Shown piece after piece: positions 5,827-8,260 of a stretch of DNA of 8,260 bases (position 1 is its first letter; every line of letters begins with the position of its first letter). The position numbers and the translations under genes are program-made. The stretch lies in contig CAIOGK010000006.1 of assembly GCA_903857815.1 (NCBI GenBank), positions 1 through 8,260 on the forward strand. The letters are read 5' to 3'. The DNA comes from Candidatus Falkowiibacteriota bacterium. Its GTDB lineage: Bacteria > Patescibacteriota > Patescibacteriia > Patescibacteriales > UBA12465. The notes beneath the pieces are model-generated. The model did not search any database, had not been told where the DNA came from, and was given only the letters and a program-made list of their open reading frames with translations.

Positions 5827-8187
5827 ATGCCACCAAAAAGTATAAAAAGTAAAATTATCAAAATAATGATATGGCTTACGCTTTTTATCACTATTATAGC
5901 TAGCGCCGGCTTGGGATTATTTTTAAGACACCAAGCACAAAATAGTCAAAAATTGATCTTATTAAATACTACGCAAAACATATCCGATAAAATTAAAATT
6001 TATCTTCACGAAAATAATATATTAGCTAAAGGCTTGGCAAACAGTAAAATATTAACTGATTGGCTAGCAAGTAATAACGGGGATGCAACAGAAATAACTA
6101 ATTGGCTAAATAGTATTAATTTTGAAAATAGATACTCGGCTATCTATATTCTAAATAAAAATGGAGTTGCTTTAGCGTCGACTGACCAGACTTTTGTAGG
6201 AAAAGATTATTCTTTTAGGAGATACGCACGGGAAGCATTAAGCGGCAAGAATGGCTTCGAGATGGCAATCGGCGTTACTAGCCGTCAACCAGGATACTAC
6301 TTTTCCGCCCCCAGTCTAGATGCTAGTGGAAACATTGTCGGAGTTTTAGTATTCAAACTTATTCCTCAACATATAAATGATTTATTAATTCAAGAAACGC
6401 AAAATTTAGATGATAAAATAATGCTATGTGATGAAAATGGCGTTGTTATCTACTCTAATCTCAAAGAAAGAATATATTCCAGTTTGGGTAATTTATCTCC
6501 CCTGATGAAAGAAAAAATAATTAAAGATAAAACCTATACTGATATAGAAATAAGGCCCCTACAATATCAAGAGGCTCAACAATTAGTAGAACGCCAAATT
6601 TCTGTAGCTGAATTATCTATATTTTATGATAAAGAAGATGGAATGAACGAGGTTGTATCTGTTGTCCCAATAATCCCTTACAATCTATTTTTAACAATTG
6701 AAACTGAGGAGGATAATATGGCGACGATAACTACCATGTTAGGAAACATCGGAGCTCTTTTACTGCTGGCCCTAATTCTCACCTTGGTAACTTTAATTTT
6801 ATTAGATAAATTTTTAAAACCAATTGAAAAGCTAAAAGACATGGCTAACAATATCAGTCAAGGAAATTTTAAACAAATTAGCCCAATTCACAGTAATGAT
6901 GAACTAGAAGACTTAGGAAAAGTTATCGAAATGATGAGTAACAAACTAAAAAATTACTATTCAGATTTAGAAATCGGGGTAAGTTTAAAAACCAAAGAAT
7001 TAGAAGAAAAAACACTTTCCATAGAAGGCGCCCAAAAAGCAATCATGAATATTCTAGAAGATGTAGAGATAGAAAAAGATAAAAATGTTAATTTAGCTAA
7101 AGACTTAGAAAAATTTAAATTAGCCCTTGATCATGCTTCTGATTTAGTTGTCATCACCAACGCCGATGGTTTAATTTTATATGCAAATGGTGGGACTCGC
7201 GATATTACCGGCTTTACTCCAAAAGAAATTATCGGCTCCAAGGCAGGAAAATCTTGGGGTGGAATAATGGAAAAAAGCTATTATGATAAAATGTGGGAAA
7301 CAATTAAAACAGAAAAACAAATATTTACTGATATTATTAAAAATAAAAGAAAAAATGGTGATAAATATGATGCCCAAATTGCCATTTCTCCAGTTTTAAA
7401 CAATAAACAAGAGGTTGAATTTTTTGTTTGTATTGAGCGCGATATTACCAAAGAGCGAGAAATAGATAGAACAAAAACTGAATTTGTTTCTCTCGCCTCA
7501 CATCAATTAAGAACGCCACTTTCTAGCATCAACTGGTATGCGGAGATGTTACTAGCTGGTGATGCCGGTAAGCTAAACACCGAGCAGCGAGATTTTGTTA
7601 GTGAAATATATACCGGAAATAAAAGAATGGTTGATTTGGTGAATGCCCTGCTTAATGTTTCTCGTTTAGAATTGGGGACTTTCGTTATTGATCCAACAAT
7701 GATAAACATTACCGATATTTGCGAAAGTGTTATTAAGGAGCTATTACCAATTATTAATAATAAAAAAATAAAAATCATAAAAAACTACCAACCAAATATT
7801 CCATTAATAAATGCCGATTTAAGCCTTACAAGGATTATATTTCAAAACTTACTTTCAAATGCAGTAAAATATACCCCAGATAAAGGATTAGTAACAATTA
7901 ACTTGGTAACAAATAAAAAGAATATCCAAATTATTGTTGCTGATACCGGCTATGGCATTCCTCATCAACAAAAAGATAAGATATTTAATAAACTATTTAG
8001 AGCAGATAATGTTAAAGTTTTAGATACCGAGGGGACTGGATTAGGTCTTTATATAGTAAAATCAATTTTAGATAGCTCTGATGGTAAAATAAGCTTTAAA
8101 TCAGAAGAAAATAAAGGCTCAGAATTTACAGTTACCCTTCCTTTAAGTGGAATGAAGAAAAAAACTGGATTAAAAAAACTAAACTAA
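5827..8187 (+). CDS. Membrane sensor histidine kinase: Cache-HAMP-PAS-HisKA-HATPase_c
   Basis: This 786-aa kinase has a membrane helix at 11-33, an extracytoplasmic Cache-type sensor (about 34-297), a second helix (about 306-326), a HAMP linker from about 327 to 378 and a coiled coil. A PAS domain (about 434-545), the phospho-His domain and the ATP-binding domain follow. The sensor contains VGKDYSFRRYAREALSG (124-140) and GYYFSAP (156-162), close to the pattern of DctB-like C4-dicarboxylate sensors, though the ligand is not certain. H559 lies in ASHQLRTPL. The N-box is at 674-678 (NLLSN), G1 has D706 (DTGYG), and G2 is GTGLGL (736-741). All catalytic motifs are present. No response regulator adjoins it, so it is an orphan in this window. 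The ATG at 5827 is the first in-frame start after the promoter; no Shine-Dalgarno sequence is seen. The gene is transcribed away from trpB across a 310-base shared region. Confidence 0.94.
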   Translation: MPPKSIKSKIIKIMIWLTLFITIIASAGLGLFLRHQAQNSQKLILLNTTQNISDKIKIYLHENNILAKGLANSKILTDWLASNNGDATEITNWLNSINFENRYSAIYILNKNGVALASTDQTFVGKDYSFRRYAREALSGKNGFEMAIGVTSRQPGYYFSAPSLDASGNIVGVLVFKLIPQHINDLLIQETQNLDDKIMLCDENGVVIYSNLKERIYSSLGNLSPLMKEKIIKDKTYTDIEIRPLQYQEAQQLVERQISVAELSIFYDKEDGMNEVVSVVPIIPYNLFLTIETEEDNMATITTMLGNIGALLLLALILTLVTLILLDKFLKPIEKLKDMANNISQGNFKQISPIHSNDELEDLGKVIEMMSNKLKNYYSDLEIGVSLKTKELEEKTLSIEGAQKAIMNILEDVEIEKDKNVNLAKDLEKFKLALDHASDLVVITNADGLILYANGGTRDITGFTPKEIIGSKAGKSWGGIMEKSYYDKMWETIKTEKQIFTDIIKNKRKNGDKYDAQIAISPVLNNKQEVEFFVCIERDITKEREIDRTKTEFVSLASHQLRTPLSSINWYAEMLLAGDAGKLNTEQRDFVSEIYTGNKRMVDLVNALLNVSRLELGTFVIDPTMINITDICESVIKELLPIINNKKIKIIKNYQPNIPLINADLSLTRIIFQNLLSNAVKYTPDKGLVTINLVTNKKNIQIIVADTGYGIPHQQKDKIFNKLFRADNVKVLDTEGTGLGLYIVKSILDSSDGKISFKSEENKGSEFTVTLPLSGMKKKTGLKKLN

Positions 8188-8198
8188 CCAAAAAATTT

Positions 8199-8232
8199 AA
8201 AATAGCCTACTTTATTAAGTAGGCTATTTTTT
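8199..8232 (+). terminator. Terminator after the sensor kinase, probably bidirectional
   Basis: AATAGCCTACTT (8201-8212) pairs perfectly with AAGTAGGCTATT (8217-8228) around a TATT loop, followed by TTTT; flanking A and T add two more pairs. The A-rich 5' side becomes a T-tract on the minus strand, so it could also stop transcription arriving from the right. It starts 12 bases after the kinase stop. Confidence 0.9.
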
Positions 8233-8260
8233 AAATCAAAAAGTCCAGGCAAAGAAAATA

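Noticed and set aside
7177..7778. Two minus-strand ORFs (7177-7377 and 7503-7778) inside the sensor kinase
   Set aside because: Both are antisense to PAS and HisKA coding sequence, have no promoter or terminator signals and look like shadows.
1..8260. UGA recoding, CRISPR arrays, tRNA or rRNA genes, insertion sequences
   Set aside because: trpB ends in TGA at the expected family length, and I saw no repeat-spacer pattern, cloverleaf, transposase or flanking inverted repeats on either strand.

Overview
The window is AT-rich (about one third G+C by eye) with compact, mixed-strand gene packing and the standard genetic code: trpB ends in TGA, so UGA is not recoded. The gene styles fit an uncultivated Patescibacteria/CPR-type (Parcubacteria-like) genome: a kinase with an ASHQLRTPL H-box, a DPM1-like GT2 without membrane helices, and a polytopic GT-C-like protein with a TPR tail. 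None of the starts has a Shine-Dalgarno motif at normal spacing. The lineage is an inference from these features, not from any marker gene.

Layout: (1) 1-1476, plus strand: an OmpR/PhoB response regulator cut by the window edge, then a short spacer with a perfect palindrome and a possible 31-codon ORF, then a soluble, sensor-less histidine kinase. (2) 1500-2236, plus: a GT2 glycosyltransferase with an extended -10 promoter so close to its ATG that the mRNA is probably leaderless, ended by a strong terminator. (3) 2206-5516, minus: trpB followed by a large GT-C-like/TPR membrane protein, convergent with the GT2. (4) 5517-5826: a 310-bp divergent regulatory region. (5) 5827-8232, plus: a membrane sensor kinase (Cache-HAMP-PAS-HisKA-HATPase) and its terminator.

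The main discovery candidate is the trpB leader on the minus strand (about 5685 to 5543). It has all parts of a ribosome-mediated tryptophan attenuator: a promoter-proximal 20-codon ORF with a Trp codon just before RNA segment 1, a 1:2 hairpin, an 8-bp 2:3 antiterminator and an 11-bp 3:4 terminator with seven U. It stands before a trpB with no other trp gene in view. If real, this is classical Trp attenuation controlling a lone tryptophan synthase beta subunit, perhaps for indole salvage, and possibly the downstream membrane protein as well.

The GT2 and the GT-C-like protein could form a polyprenyl-phosphate-sugar donor and membrane transferase pair. The response regulator and soluble kinase are probably partners. 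The Cache kinase has no regulator gene in view and may have a controlled promoter, since a 15-bp dyad lies inside its spacer.
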